From positions 1 to 64,000 of the forward strand of contig DYIL01000017.1 in NCBI GenBank assembly GCA_020723665.1: 64,000 nucleotides of DNA. The letters are read 5' to 3'. Shown here piece by piece: positions 53,089 through 61,750 of the stretch (position 1 is the first letter of the stretch; each line of letters starts with the position of its first letter). The notes under the pieces were generated by a model that did not search any database, was not told where the DNA came from, and saw only the letters and a program-made list of their open reading frames with translations. Position numbers and translations under genes: made by a program. The stretch is from Methyloversatilis universalis (lineage in GTDB: Bacteria > Pseudomonadota > Gammaproteobacteria > Methylococcales > Methylococcaceae).

Positions 53089-54258
53089 ATGGACAAACAG
53101 AAATTCCGAAATACAACCCGAAGCGTCCGTCCCTCTGATCGCGGGCCGGGCGAAAAAGCCAAAGGCATGAGCCTGTTCGACCGTTATCTGACGGTCTGGG
53201 TGTTCCTCTGCATCGTCGCCGGCATAGGGCTGGGACATCTTTTCCCCGCAGCCTTCCAGACCGCCGGACGGCTGAAAATGGCGAAGATCAATTTGCCGGT
53301 GGCGGTGCTGATCTGGCTGATGATCATTCCCATGCTGGTCAAGGTGGACCTCAAGGCGCTGAAAGGCGTGGCGAAGCACTGGCGCGGGGTGGGCGTGACC
53401 TTGTTCGTCAACTGGGGTGTAAAACCGTTTTCCATGGCGCTCCTCGGCTGGCTTTTCATCGGTCAGTTGTTTCGGCCCTGGCTGCCGGCGGATCAGATCG
53501 ATGCCTACATCGCCGGGCTGATCCTCCTGGCCGCGGCGCCGTGCACCGCCATGGTGTTCGTCTGGAGCCATCTGTCGCGCGGCGAGCCCCATTTCACCCT
53601 GTCCCAGGTGGCGCTCAACGACGTCATCATGATCTTCGCCTTCGCGCCCATCGTCGGCTCGCTGCTGGGACTGTCGGCGATCACCGTGCCGTGGGACACG
53701 CTGCTCCTGTCGGTGCTGCTGTACATCGTCGTACCCCTGATCCTGGCCAACCTCTTGCGTATGGCGGTTCTGCGCCACGGGGACGGATACGCCGGCATTG
53801 ACCGCTTGCTGAAAACGCTGCACCCCGTGTCGCTGACCGCGCTATTGGCCACCCTGGTGTTGCTGTTCGGTTTCCAGGGCGAGCAGATCCTGACTCAGCC
53901 GATGGTGATACTGCTTCTGGCCGTGCCCATCCTGATCCAGGTGTTTTTCAACTCGGGGTTGGCTTATCTTCTGAACCGCGCCGTGCGTTCGCCCCATTGC
54001 GTGGCGGGTCCTTCGGCACTGATCGGCGCCAGCAACTTCTTCGAGCTGGCCGTGGCCACCGCCGTCGCCCTGTTCGGCTTCGAATCCGGCGCGGCCTTGG
54101 CGACGGTCGCGGGCGTCCTGATCGAAGTGCCGGTGATGCTGCTCGCCGTCGGCGCGGTCAACCGCAGCCGCGCCTGGTACGAACGCGCGGGCGTGCCGGG
54201 CTACGAAGAATGCTGTCCGGCGCATCTGAACGCCGGGCACCGATGGCCTCGCGACTAA
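53089..54258 (+). CDS. acr3: Arsenite efflux permease Acr3
   Basis: A 389-residue inner-membrane transporter with ten hydrophobic segments. Family motifs are [46 protein letters not shown] (conserved Cys in the fourth segment), [13 protein letters not shown] and [18 protein letters not shown]. It exports arsenite using the proton gradient. The N-terminus has a basic, soluble extension of about 28 residues ([19 protein letters not shown]) before the usual [11 protein letters not shown] start, so the true start may be Met 27. Confidence 0.94.
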   Translation: MDKQKFRNTTRSVRPSDRGPGEKAKGMSLFDRYLTVWVFLCIVAGIGLGHLFPAAFQTAGRLKMAKINLPVAVLIWLMIIPMLVKVDLKALKGVAKHWRGVGVTLFVNWGVKPFSMALLGWLFIGQLFRPWLPADQIDAYIAGLILLAAAPCTAMVFVWSHLSRGEPHFTLSQVALNDVIMIFAFAPIVGSLLGLSAITVPWDTLLLSVLLYIVVPLILANLLRMAVLRHGDGYAGIDRLLKTLHPVSLTALLATLVLLFGFQGEQILTQPMVILLLAVPILIQVFFNSGLAYLLNRAVRSPHCVAGPSALIGASNFFELAVATAVALFGFESGAALATVAGVLIEVPVMLLAVGAVNRSRAWYERAGVPGYEECCPAHLNAGHRWPRD

Positions 54259-54783
54259 CGGATGAATCGACTGGAGATCGTGTCATGCAAGGCCGTAATC
54301 GAAGACCTTGGGCACGATTGCGCCGCCGTTTTTTGCGAAACCTTTTGGGACTTCCGAGTCACCGAAAGGAGAAAAAAAAGGGACGAGTGATCGCCTCCGG
54401 CGCCCCACCCCTCTGGTCCGGACCCAACAAGGGGTGCGGATACCGCTCGCAGACGACTCGACGCTCGGTGGCGATGCCTTGCGTGAGACCTGCGACCGCC
54501 GCTATCGCGTCGACCTTCGGTCTCGCACCCGGCGCTTTCGAAAAACCGCCTTCCGGGCGGTATTTCTCTTCGCCGAGCCCAAACGCGGTTTGGGCTCGGC
54601 TCGCGTTTTCAACCCCTTACGTGGCCGAAAACGACGGGGCATCCCTGCCCCTTGGAGCGCCTCGAAGTTTTTCGACGTCCTCTAGAGTCAAACATGTGCG
54701 CGAGATCGTAACTCGGCAACCGCCGGGACGCCGGTGACGTAGGCCGGCATGGGAAAAACAATCAGCAAAAAGGACAGGAAACC
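54259..54783. other. Intergenic region with structured repeat
   Basis: About 525 bases without a supported gene. The ORFs at 53997 and 54308 are out-of-frame readings. The second half holds the repeat shared with 20.3 kb. Confidence 0.6.
54536..54685 (+). repeat. Uninterrupted copy of the structured repeat
   Basis: TCGAAAAACCGCCTTCCGGGCGG...GCCGAGCCCAAACGCGGTTTGGGCTCGGC...TTTTCAACCCCTTACGTGGCCGAAAACGACGGGGCATCCCTGCCCC...CCTCGAAGTTTTT. The same order occurs at 20291-20371 plus 20642-20712. In both copies the GCC(G/A)AGCCCAAAC stem keeps pairing even where bases differ (GAGCCC/GGGCTC against AAGCCC/GGGCTT), a compensatory change. Confidence 0.75.
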
Positions 54784-55338
54784 ATGAAAATCTATTCCAT
54801 CGGCCATGGCAACAGAAGCTCCGACGAACTGATCGACATGCTCAGGAAGCAAGGTATTGGATGTTTGGTCGATATCCGCAGCAGCCCCGGCTCGGCGCGC
54901 TTCAAGCAATTCAACCGGCCCGCACTGGAACGGGCGCTCGCCCGCGCCGGCATTCTCTATCGATGGGAAGGCGGCAGTTTAGGCGGGCGGCGGACGGCGG
55001 CGCCCGATGATGCAAAGCACGGGACCTTGGATCCGGGATTCAGGTCGTATGCCGCCTATATGGAAACGCCCGATTTCCGTGAAGGCGTCGAACAAATTCT
55101 TAAACAAGCGCGGATTTGCAGAACGGCGTTCATGTGCGCCGAGAAAGAACCGTCGCGCTGCCACCGCTTTCTGGTTTCCGATTACCTGACGGTGCGGGGT
55201 CACGTCGTCGAGCATCTGATCGGACCGAATGAAAGCCGCCGGCATGACCTGCAGACCGCTGCGCGAATCGTCGGTTCACGACTGATCTATGACCGGAATC
55301 TACAAAACCTCGAACTGTTCGCGTCGGATGCGCCTTGA
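54784..55338 (+). CDS. DUF488-family protein
   Basis: A 184-residue protein. The conserved N-terminus is MKIYSIGHGNRSSDELIDML...VDIRSSPGSARFKQFN, and the C-terminal region contains FMCAEKEPSRCHRFLVSDYL with the family's cysteine. The biochemical role is unknown; some relatives lie in sulfur or stress contexts. AGGACAGG lies before the ATG. The stop is near a convergent 59-residue gene. Confidence 0.9.
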   Translation: MKIYSIGHGNRSSDELIDMLRKQGIGCLVDIRSSPGSARFKQFNRPALERALARAGILYRWEGGSLGGRRTAAPDDAKHGTLDPGFRSYAAYMETPDFREGVEQILKQARICRTAFMCAEKEPSRCHRFLVSDYLTVRGHVVEHLIGPNESRRHDLQTAARIVGSRLIYDRNLQNLELFASDAP

Positions 55339-55366
55339 GCCTTCCCGGCCGCGGCCGGAGAGGTGG

Positions 55367-55546
55367 CTACTTGCCGCGCCGCGTCTGCTGCCGCAGATAT
55401 TCGAAATAGCGCCGAAAGAACGAAGTCGCCGCGTACAGCAGTACCGCATAGAGCATCCACTCTTGCAGCGAAACACCGGTCGGATCGTCGTCAAAAACGA
55501 CGATGCCGACCGTGGCTACCAAACAAATTGCAAAATAATGATACAT
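55367..55546 (-). CDS. 59-residue two-segment membrane protein (absent from the ORF track)
   Basis: Translation on the minus strand gives MYHYFAICLVATVGIVVFDDDPTG, then VSLQEWMLYAVLLYAATSFFRRY and FEYLRQQTRRGK. GAGGAG lies seven bases upstream of the ATG, an excellent ribosome site. Two hydrophobic segments with a short acidic loop and a basic tail suggest a small inner-membrane hairpin protein. At 59 residues it fell below the track's length cut-off. I do not recognise the family. Confidence 0.72.
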   Translation of the reverse strand: MYHYFAICLVATVGIVVFDDDPTGVSLQEWMLYAVLLYAATSFFRRYFEYLRQQTRRGK

Positions 55547-55808
55547 TGAACGCTCCTCACCGAACGAATGAAACGCAATCGATTCTTAGGTATCCGGAAT
55601 TCTAACGGCGGAATGATCCAAAAGCCCGACTTTTGCCTGCCCTTCACTCGATCCGGTCACGCAGCCGAGCGATTACCGTTTGGACAGCCGCGCCGGCCCA
55701 CGCCCGCATTGTTTGGACAGCTTGGCCGCCGGGTCATTCACATACCGGATGACACTGGAAACTGCCGGCGATACCCGACCGACTCGAACACCGATAGACA
55801 TCCGATTC

Positions 55809-56711
55809 ATGGAAATGCGCTGCTCTGACACCGCCCGTCCCCCGGTCTTGCTGATTCACGGCGGTGCGGGGTCCTTGGAGTCCGATCCCGAACTCCGGGA
55901 GAAACGCCGGCTTTTCGTCGAAGATTTGGTAGCGTCGGCGTGGCCCGAGCTTCACCGCGGAAAAACCGCGGTCGATACCGTGACGGAGATCGTCAAACGA
56001 TTGGAAGAATCCGGCCTGTTCAATGCCGGCTATGGCTCGGCGTTACAGAGCGACGGACTTGCGCGGCTTTCGGCCTCTCTGATGGACGGCGAGCGTCTCA
56101 AATTCTCGGGCGTCATGCTTGCGACTCACCTGATCCATCCCATCGAACTCGCCCGCGTACTCCAGAATCGTAGCGAAACCGTACTCGGCCCCTTGGGAGC
56201 CCAGCTCCTGGCCCGGGAACTGGGCATGGCGCCGCAAAACCCGGCCCTTCCGGAGCGGGCGCGGCGCTGGGCCGATCACCTGGGACGACCGAGCGGGACG
56301 ATGAACGGCGCGGGTACCGTGGGCGCCGTAGTGCTGGACAATCACGGCCGTCTCGCTGCCGCCACGTCCACCGGCGGCGGCCGGTTCAATTTTCCCGAAC
56401 GGGTCTCGGACTCGGCGACCGTCGCCGGCAATTATGCCTCCGCCTATGCGGCCGTCAGTTGCACCGGCATCGGCGAACAAATCGTCGACGACGGCGTCGC
56501 GGTTCGCCTGGAAACGCGCGTTAGGGACGGCCGCAGCATCGTGGAAGCCTCCGAGGCAACCTACCGCGAAGCCGTCGACCGGAACCGCGAGTACGGCTGG
56601 ATCGCCGTGGACCACAAAGGCGCGTGGAGCATGTGCTGGACCACCGAGACCATGCTCTGCGCCGCGATCAGCGCGGACCGTCAGAGCCCCGTGCTCGGGG
56701 AAGATCCATGA
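55809..56711 (+). CDS. Isoaspartyl peptidase/L-asparaginase (Ntn hydrolase)
   Basis: A 300-residue plant-type asparaginase precursor. The N-terminal part has LLIHGGAGS and GLFNAGYGSALQSDG; NGAGTVGAVVLDNHGRLAAATSTGG contains the autocleavage site before the nucleophilic Thr of GTVGAV. It hydrolyses isoaspartyl dipeptides and asparagine. I chose ATG 55809 close to the conserved start; an ATG at 55749 would add 20 residues. Its stop overlaps the next gene's ATG (ATGA). Confidence 0.9.
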   Translation: MEMRCSDTARPPVLLIHGGAGSLESDPELREKRRLFVEDLVASAWPELHRGKTAVDTVTEIVKRLEESGLFNAGYGSALQSDGLARLSASLMDGERLKFSGVMLATHLIHPIELARVLQNRSETVLGPLGAQLLARELGMAPQNPALPERARRWADHLGRPSGTMNGAGTVGAVVLDNHGRLAAATSTGGGRFNFPERVSDSATVAGNYASAYAAVSCTGIGEQIVDDGVAVRLETRVRDGRSIVEASEATYREAVDRNREYGWIAVDHKGAWSMCWTTETMLCAAISADRQSPVLGEDP

Positions 56712-57628
56712 TCTCGCCTTTTCGCCTGTTGCGTCGGCAGCGTCGCCGCAAGCTTCTCGAGCGCCGGATGATACCCGAGCCGACCTGGCTTTCGGCGCTT
56801 GCCGGCCTCCCGATTTTCGGGTTCTTGAACAGGGACGAACGGGAGCGTCTGCGTCGATTGGCTACGCTGTTCATACACGAAAAAATCTTCGAGCCGGCCG
56901 GCGGGATGGTGTTGGACGACCGGATGTGCGCGCGAATTGCCGTGTTGGCGAGTCTTCCGATTCTTAATCTCGACTTCGACTCCTACGGCGGATGGCGCAC
57001 GGTGGTGGTTTATCCCGGCGGATTCAAACGTCCCCGATCGGAATTCGACGACATCGGCATAATGCATGAGTGGGAAGATACCTTAACCGGTGAATCCTGG
57101 GAGCGCGGACCGGTCATATTGTCGTGGGCGGACGTGCAGGGTTCCGGGCATTGTGAAGGCTATAACGTCGTCATCCACGAAATGGCTCATAAGCTGGACA
57201 TGCTCAATGGCGCGGCCGACGGTTTTCCCAACCTGCACCGCGAGATGAGCCGGCGGGCTTGGACCGAGGTTTTCACGGCCGCGTTCGAAGATTTCAGCGC
57301 TCGCGTGGATCGGGAGGAGGATACCCCCATAGATCCTTATGCCGCCGAGGAGCCCGGCGAATTTTTCGCGGTGCTCAGCGAATACTTTTTCGAAATGCCG
57401 GACTTGGTGCGCATGGAATATCCGGCGGTCTACGGTCTTCTCGCGCAATTCTACCGACAGGACCCGGCGGCGAGATTGGGTTCATCGTCGGCGACCGGCC
57501 CGCTTCATGCCGGGAACGGACGGTCGCCTCAAGAAAGCCCACAAGCCGGTCATCGCCCACTTCGCGAAGCGCTGGCCGACACCGCATCAGGAGACGACCA
57601 TGGACGTGTTGAAAACGATCAGCGATAA
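56708..57628 (+). CDS. mtfA: MtfA-family metallopeptidase
   Basis: A 306-residue protein of the MtfA/DUF980 group. The zinc site is VVIHEMAHKLDMLNG (HEXXH), with GEFFAVLSEYFFE providing the third ligand region. In E. coli MtfA binds the Mlc repressor and so links to PTS glucose regulation; that partner is not visible here. The last 45 residues (after QFYRQDPAAR) have no typical content and overlap the cupin gene's start, so the end may be an extension produced by a frame change. Confidence 0.88.
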   Translation: MISPFRLLRRQRRRKLLERRMIPEPTWLSALAGLPIFGFLNRDERERLRRLATLFIHEKIFEPAGGMVLDDRMCARIAVLASLPILNLDFDSYGGWRTVVVYPGGFKRPRSEFDDIGIMHEWEDTLTGESWERGPVILSWADVQGSGHCEGYNVVIHEMAHKLDMLNGAADGFPNLHREMSRRAWTEVFTAAFEDFSARVDREEDTPIDPYAAEEPGEFFAVLSEYFFEMPDLVRMEYPAVYGLLAQFYRQDPAARLGSSSATGPLHAGNGRSPQESPQAGHRPLREALADTASGDDHGRVENDQR

Positions 57629-58115
57629 ACAACTCATCCGCTTGATGGGAGAGGCCGCGGCTTCGCCCAGGCTGCGGAAAAACCTGAACATTCACTCCGA
57701 TCTCGATGACCCGATACAGCGCCTGTTCAACGCCATGGAGCCGGGAACTTACATCCGGCCTCATCGCCATGCGCGCCCGGACGGATGGGAGCTGATGCTG
57801 GCGGTACGCGGCGCATTCTCGATCATCACCTTCGACGAGCAAGGAACCGTTCTGGAGCGCATCGATCTGAGCGCCACGGGAGGCGACATCGCGGCGGAAA
57901 TTCCGCCGTACACTTGGCATGCCGTGGTCGTCCTGGCACCCGAAACGGTCATGTTCGAGGTCAAACCCGGGCCCTTCAGTCCCGTCGGGGACAAAGACTT
58001 TGCCGCTTGGGCTCCGGAGGAAGGCGATCCGGATGCGGATCGGGTCGTGGCCTGGTACGAAGTCGCAAAGCCTGGGGATCGGCTACGGCTTAGGGAGTCG
58101 GCGAAAGCGCAATGA
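57600..58115 (+). CDS. WbuC-like cupin-fold protein
   Basis: A 171-residue protein starting at ATG 57600 with AGGAG upstream, inside the end of mtfA. The cupin core is GTYIRPHRHARPDGWELMLAVRGAFSIITFD with the metal-binding His pair, and AEIPPYTWHAVVVL. It matches the WbuC-type cupins found in and out of polysaccharide clusters. No polysaccharide genes are nearby, so the role is unknown. Confidence 0.85.
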   Translation: MDVLKTISDKQLIRLMGEAAASPRLRKNLNIHSDLDDPIQRLFNAMEPGTYIRPHRHARPDGWELMLAVRGAFSIITFDEQGTVLERIDLSATGGDIAAEIPPYTWHAVVVLAPETVMFEVKPGPFSPVGDKDFAAWAPEEGDPDADRVVAWYEVAKPGDRLRLRESAKAQ

Positions 58116-58251
58116 CGAGACGGAAGGGCTTTCTGGGTTCATGACCGATGAATACGAGCCGCCCCGGACATCTCTGCCTCGCCTAAACTCTGTACCCATG
58201 ACTTGGAGGAACGCCGCAAGATGTTTTTCCCTTTTCGATATGGAGGATGCC

Positions 58252-58758
58252 GTGAAGTCCCGTTCGATCTATCCCGCTGTGATCCTCGCGTCGATCATGT
58301 CTGCCGCCACCGTGCAGGCGCAGAATCCGGAGGCGTCGGGCTCAGGGGATCAACATCATCCCGAAGCTCATTCCAGTCATGACCAATTCGCCGCCGGTGA
58401 GCCCGGCAAGCCCGAGAACGTCACGCACACCATCGAAATCAAAACGCTCGACAGCATGAAGTACGAGCCTTCGTCGCTTACGGTCGGCCGCGGAGAAACC
58501 GTGCGCCTGATCGTGACCAATATCGGACGGTGGATACACGAGGCGACCATTGGCACGGTCGCAGAACAACAGGCTCACGAAGCCGAGATGAAAACCGATC
58601 CGCACAAGGTCCATGACAGCCCGAATTCTGTAACCGTAGATCCCGGCGAAACGAAGGAATTGATCTGGCATTTCGATCAGCCCGGCCAATTCGAGATCGG
58701 CTGCCATATTCCCGGCCATTACGAGTCAGGAATGGTCGCCGAAGTTACCATTCGCTAA
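58252..58758 (+). CDS. Exported cupredoxin-like copper protein
   Basis: A 168-residue protein. GTG 58252, five bases after GGAGG, gives a clean signal peptide (YPAVILASIMSAATVQA). A His-rich linker (DQHHPEAHSSHDQ) follows. The cupredoxin fold has SMKYEPSSLTVGRGETVRLIVTNIGRWIHEATIG and the type 1 copper loop GCHIPGHYESGM (Cys, His, Met) with the earlier WIHEA histidine. It is likely a periplasmic electron carrier or copper-handling protein. Confidence 0.85.
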   Translation: MKSRSIYPAVILASIMSAATVQAQNPEASGSGDQHHPEAHSSHDQFAAGEPGKPENVTHTIEIKTLDSMKYEPSSLTVGRGETVRLIVTNIGRWIHEATIGTVAEQQAHEAEMKTDPHKVHDSPNSVTVDPGETKELIWHFDQPGQFEIGCHIPGHYESGMVAEVTIR

Positions 58759-58931
58759 GCTTGATGAACGCCATGGGATGCTCCGATCCGGTGTAAAACG
58801 GGCCTGCCTCCGTTTCCTCACGAAAGTGGATGGAGCGGTTCCCTGATCGCGTCCAATGCCATTTGCGGTGGACTTTCACACTTCGACAATCGGCCATTCA
58901 CGGTGGCACGAACGACATGAACCCCAAAAAG

Positions 58932-59004
58932 CAGTTGGCCCGTTCGAAAATCCCGTTCGCCCTGATGTATGGAAGCGCGAACGGGATTCTGCACGGGCCA
59001 ACTG
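58932..59004. repeat. Nested inverted repeat
   Basis: Outer arms CAGTTGGCCCGT/ACGGGCCAACTG and inner arms ATCCCGTTCGC/GCGAACGGGAT form a long two-stage hairpin of 73 bases, with five to six unpaired bases between the stages on each side. It is directly followed by the dispersed repeat at 59025. Confidence 0.8.
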
Positions 59005-59024
59005 CCGTTTTAAAAAACGTAGGC

Positions 59025-59106
59025 TGGGATGACGAAGGAATCCCAGCAACCGGCTGCAACTGCTGGGTTTCGTCCCTCAACCCAGCCTATGTTTTCGGCG
59101 TTCACG
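59025..59106. repeat. Dispersed intergenic repeat, copy 2
   Basis: GCTGGGATGACGAAGGAATCCCAGC...TGCTGGGTTTCGTCCCTCAACCCAGCCTA matches 20953-21046 almost throughout. GCTGGGTT and AACCCAGC pair around TCGTCCCTC. Confidence 0.8.
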
Positions 59107-59136
59107 CCACCCGTCTATGGGAAGCTTGGCTGCCGA

Positions 59137-59919
59137 TCAGCCCGATTTTTCGGCGACCAGCATGTAGTTGACGCTCATATCCTGGCTCAGCCGGAATTGC
59201 CGGGTGAAAGGATTGACCTTGACGCCGGTGCGGTCGAAAACACGCATGCCGCTTTCTAGAAGCAGGTCTTCCAATTCCTCCGGCGTCGGGAACTTGCGCC
59301 AATGGTGGGTTCCTTTGGGAAGCCAGCGCAGCAGGTATTCGGCGCCCACGATCGCAGCGAGGAAAGAGATAACGGTGCGGTTAATCGTACCGATCACGGT
59401 GAGACCTCCGGGCCGCACCAATCGGCCGCAGGCGCTCATGAAGAGCGGCAAATCCGCCACATGCTCAACGACTTCGAGATTCAGGACGGCATCGTACGAC
59501 TCGCCCCGCTCGGCCAAGTCTTCCGCGGTCGCGCAGATGTAGCGGATCGTGAGGCCGCTCGCTTCGGCGTGCTGGCGTGCGATGCGGATATTCTTCTCCA
59601 CCATGTCGACGCCTTGCACTTCGGCGCCGAGCCGCGCCATCGGCTCGCTCACCAAGCCTCCGCCGCAGCCGATATCTAAGAGGCGCACCCCCTGGAGAGG
59701 CATGTCCTGATTCGGGCTGCAGCCGAAGTGAGCGATCAAATGGTCGGAAATGTAACCAGTCCGCAGCCTGTTCAGGCGGTGCAAGGGCCAGAATGGGCCG
59801 TCCGGGTCCCACCAGGTATGGGCCAGCCGGTCGAAATACGCCGCCTCGGCGGGATCGATGGTGCTTTTCGTACTCAAGGCTCGGTTTTCGGGAAGACGGA
59901 ATAGCGAGGCACAGGCCAT
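59137..59919 (-). CDS. ubiG: Ubiquinone O-methyltransferase UbiG
   Basis: A 260-residue enzyme that performs two O-methylations in ubiquinone synthesis, using AdoMet. Motif I is LLDIGCGGGLVSEPMA; other features are TWWDPDGPFWPLHRLNRLR near the N-terminus and GTHHWRKFPTPEEL. It is divergent from purE. With ispB at 19 kb it is the second ubiquinone gene in the window. Confidence 0.95.
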   Translation of the reverse strand: MACASLFRLPENRALSTKSTIDPAEAAYFDRLAHTWWDPDGPFWPLHRLNRLRTGYISDHLIAHFGCSPNQDMPLQGVRLLDIGCGGGLVSEPMARLGAEVQGVDMVEKNIRIARQHAEASGLTIRYICATAEDLAERGESYDAVLNLEVVEHVADLPLFMSACGRLVRPGGLTVIGTINRTVISFLAAIVGAEYLLRWLPKGTHHWRKFPTPEELEDLLLESGMRVFDRTGVKVNPFTRQFRLSQDMSVNYMLVAEKSG

Positions 59920-59983
59920 CGTCTTAGCGTGCCGCGAGGAATCGGGATAAAATCGTTTCTTTATTTGAAAAACCGGATATTCG

Positions 59984-60472
59984 ATGGTTCACGTCGGCAT
60001 CGTCATGGGCAGCAACAGCGACTGGGAGATCATGCAGCATGCCGCCCGCCTGTTGAAAGAATTCAATGTCCCGTTCGAAACAAAGGTGGTCTCCGCTCAC
60101 CGCACACCGGATCTCTTGTTTCAATATGCCGAAACCGCAGCCGACCGCGGCCTCAAATGCATCATCGCCGGCGCCGGCGGCGCGGCGCATCTGCCCGGCA
60201 TGACGGCGGCGAAAACTCATTTGCCCGTGCTGGGCGTTCCGGTACCCACGAAATACCTGAAAGGCCAAGATTCCCTGTACTCCATCGTACAGATGCCCAA
60301 AGGCGTGCCGGTCGCGACCTTCGCCATCGGCGAAGCGGGCGCGGTCAATGCCGGCTTGTTTGCGGTCGCGCTGCTCGCCGTTCACGATTCGGACTTGGCC
60401 GCCAAACTTCAGGCGTATCGTCTCCGGCAAACGGAAACCGTGCTGGCGTTGACGCTGCCGGAAATCGAGTGA
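59984..60472 (+). CDS. purE: N5-carboxyaminoimidazole ribonucleotide mutase PurE
   Basis: A 162-residue enzyme of purine synthesis that moves the carboxyl group of N5-CAIR to C4. The motifs [26 protein letters not shown] and [26 protein letters not shown] are diagnostic of class I PurE. purK follows about 110 bases later in the same direction. Confidence 0.97.
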   Translation: MVHVGIVMGSNSDWEIMQHAARLLKEFNVPFETKVVSAHRTPDLLFQYAETAADRGLKCIIAGAGGAAHLPGMTAAKTHLPVLGVPVPTKYLKGQDSLYSIVQMPKGVPVATFAIGEAGAVNAGLFAVALLAVHDSDLAAKLQAYRLRQTETVLALTLPEIE

Positions 60473-60584
60473 GACCGTCTTAGAGCCGTTGGTTTTCAGA
60501 AACAAGGCATCCCGACCCAGCTAGAATAAAAAACGGTTGCCGGATATCGCCCGTCCCTGTAATTCCACATCAACCCTAAAGACA

Positions 60585-61715
60585 ATGAAACACATTCTAC
60601 CGAATGCCATGCTCGGCATCCTGGGGGGTGGCCAATTGGGCCGCATGTTCACCATGGCGGCACGGGCCATGGGCTATCGCGTTACCGTCTTGGATCCAGA
60701 CCCCGACAGCCCGGCCGGGGGATTGGCCGACGTGCACATCCGGGCGGCTTACGACGACCGGGCGGCTCTCGACCGGCTGGCGGACACCTGCGCTGCGGTC
60801 ACCACGGAATTCGAGAACGTTCCGGCCGAAAGCCTCAGCTACCTGGCCCAGCGGATAAGGATAAGCCCCTCGGCCGCATGCGTCTCGATCGCTCAGGACC
60901 GAATCGCGGAGAAGCGTTACATTTCCGGCGCAGGACTTCAGGTGGCTCCGTTCCTTGCGATCGAGAGCGGTGCCGACCTGGATCAGGATCTCGACGGCCA
61001 TTTGCCCGGAATTCTGAAATTGGCGCGGCTGGGCTACGACGGCAAGGGCCAGGTCCGGGTCAAAACGCCGGAAGAAGCGCGAGCCGCCTTCGCCGAACTG
61101 GGCGGAAAGGCTTGCGTACTGGAGCGGCAGCTGAATCTTAGGACCGAGATTTCGGTCATCATCGCCCGCTCTTCGCCTAGCGAAGTCGTATGTTTCCCGG
61201 TGGTGGAAAACCAGCATGAATCAGGGATTCTCGATATCAGCATCGTGCCGGCCAGGGTAGCGCCGGCCGTCGCGGCGCGCGCCCAGGACATGGCGCTTAA
61301 GTTAGCTCAAGCCATGGACTACATTGGCGTCTTGGCGGTGGAATTCTTCGTGCTCGAAAGCGACGATCTGGTCATCAACGAAATCGCCCCGCGCCCCCAC
61401 AACAGCGGCCACTATACGCTGGACGCCTGCGCGACCAGCCAGTTCGAGCAGCAGGTGCGAGCGCTGTGCGGATTGCCGCCCGCCGATACCCGCTTGCTGA
61501 GTCCGGTGGTAATGGTCAATCTCTTGGGCGATATCTGGCGCGACGACGAACCGGCTTGGGACAAGCTCTTGAGCCAGCCCAACGTCAAGCTCCATCTCTA
61601 CGGCAAAAAGACCGCCCGCATCGGCCGCAAGATGGGACATTTCAACGTGCTGGCGGAAGATGTGGAAAGCGCGCTGTCGCAAGCGCTGGAATTGAAACAG
61701 ATGCTTCACGCTTGA
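60585..61715 (+). CDS. purK: N5-carboxyaminoimidazole ribonucleotide synthase PurK
   Basis: A 376-residue ATP-grasp enzyme that makes N5-CAIR from AIR, bicarbonate and ATP. The N-terminus LGILGGGQLGRMFTMAARAMGYRVTVLDPD and the central GILKLARLGYDGKGQ and VINEIAPRPHNSGHYTLDAC are typical. I chose ATG 60585 (MKHILPNAMLGILG); the track start adds 16 residues without homology-like content. Confidence 0.95.
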   Translation: MKHILPNAMLGILGGGQLGRMFTMAARAMGYRVTVLDPDPDSPAGGLADVHIRAAYDDRAALDRLADTCAAVTTEFENVPAESLSYLAQRIRISPSAACVSIAQDRIAEKRYISGAGLQVAPFLAIESGADLDQDLDGHLPGILKLARLGYDGKGQVRVKTPEEARAAFAELGGKACVLERQLNLRTEISVIIARSSPSEVVCFPVVENQHESGILDISIVPARVAPAVAARAQDMALKLAQAMDYIGVLAVEFFVLESDDLVINEIAPRPHNSGHYTLDACATSQFEQQVRALCGLPPADTRLLSPVVMVNLLGDIWRDDEPAWDKLLSQPNVKLHLYGKKTARIGRKMGHFNVLAEDVESALSQALELKQMLHA

Positions 61716-61750
61716 CCGAAGAAGCGGCGTCCTAGGCAAACCGACGGATC

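Larger units (their letters stand above)
58759..59136. other. Intergenic region with two repeats
   Basis: About 380 bases between the cupredoxin gene and ubiG, containing the nested inverted repeat (58932-59004) and the copy of the repeat at 20.95 kb. No gene seen. Confidence 0.6.

Noticed and set aside
58142-58251. Longer start for the cupredoxin protein
   Set aside because: The longer N-terminus hides the signal peptide, while GTG 58252 has GGAGG at the right distance.
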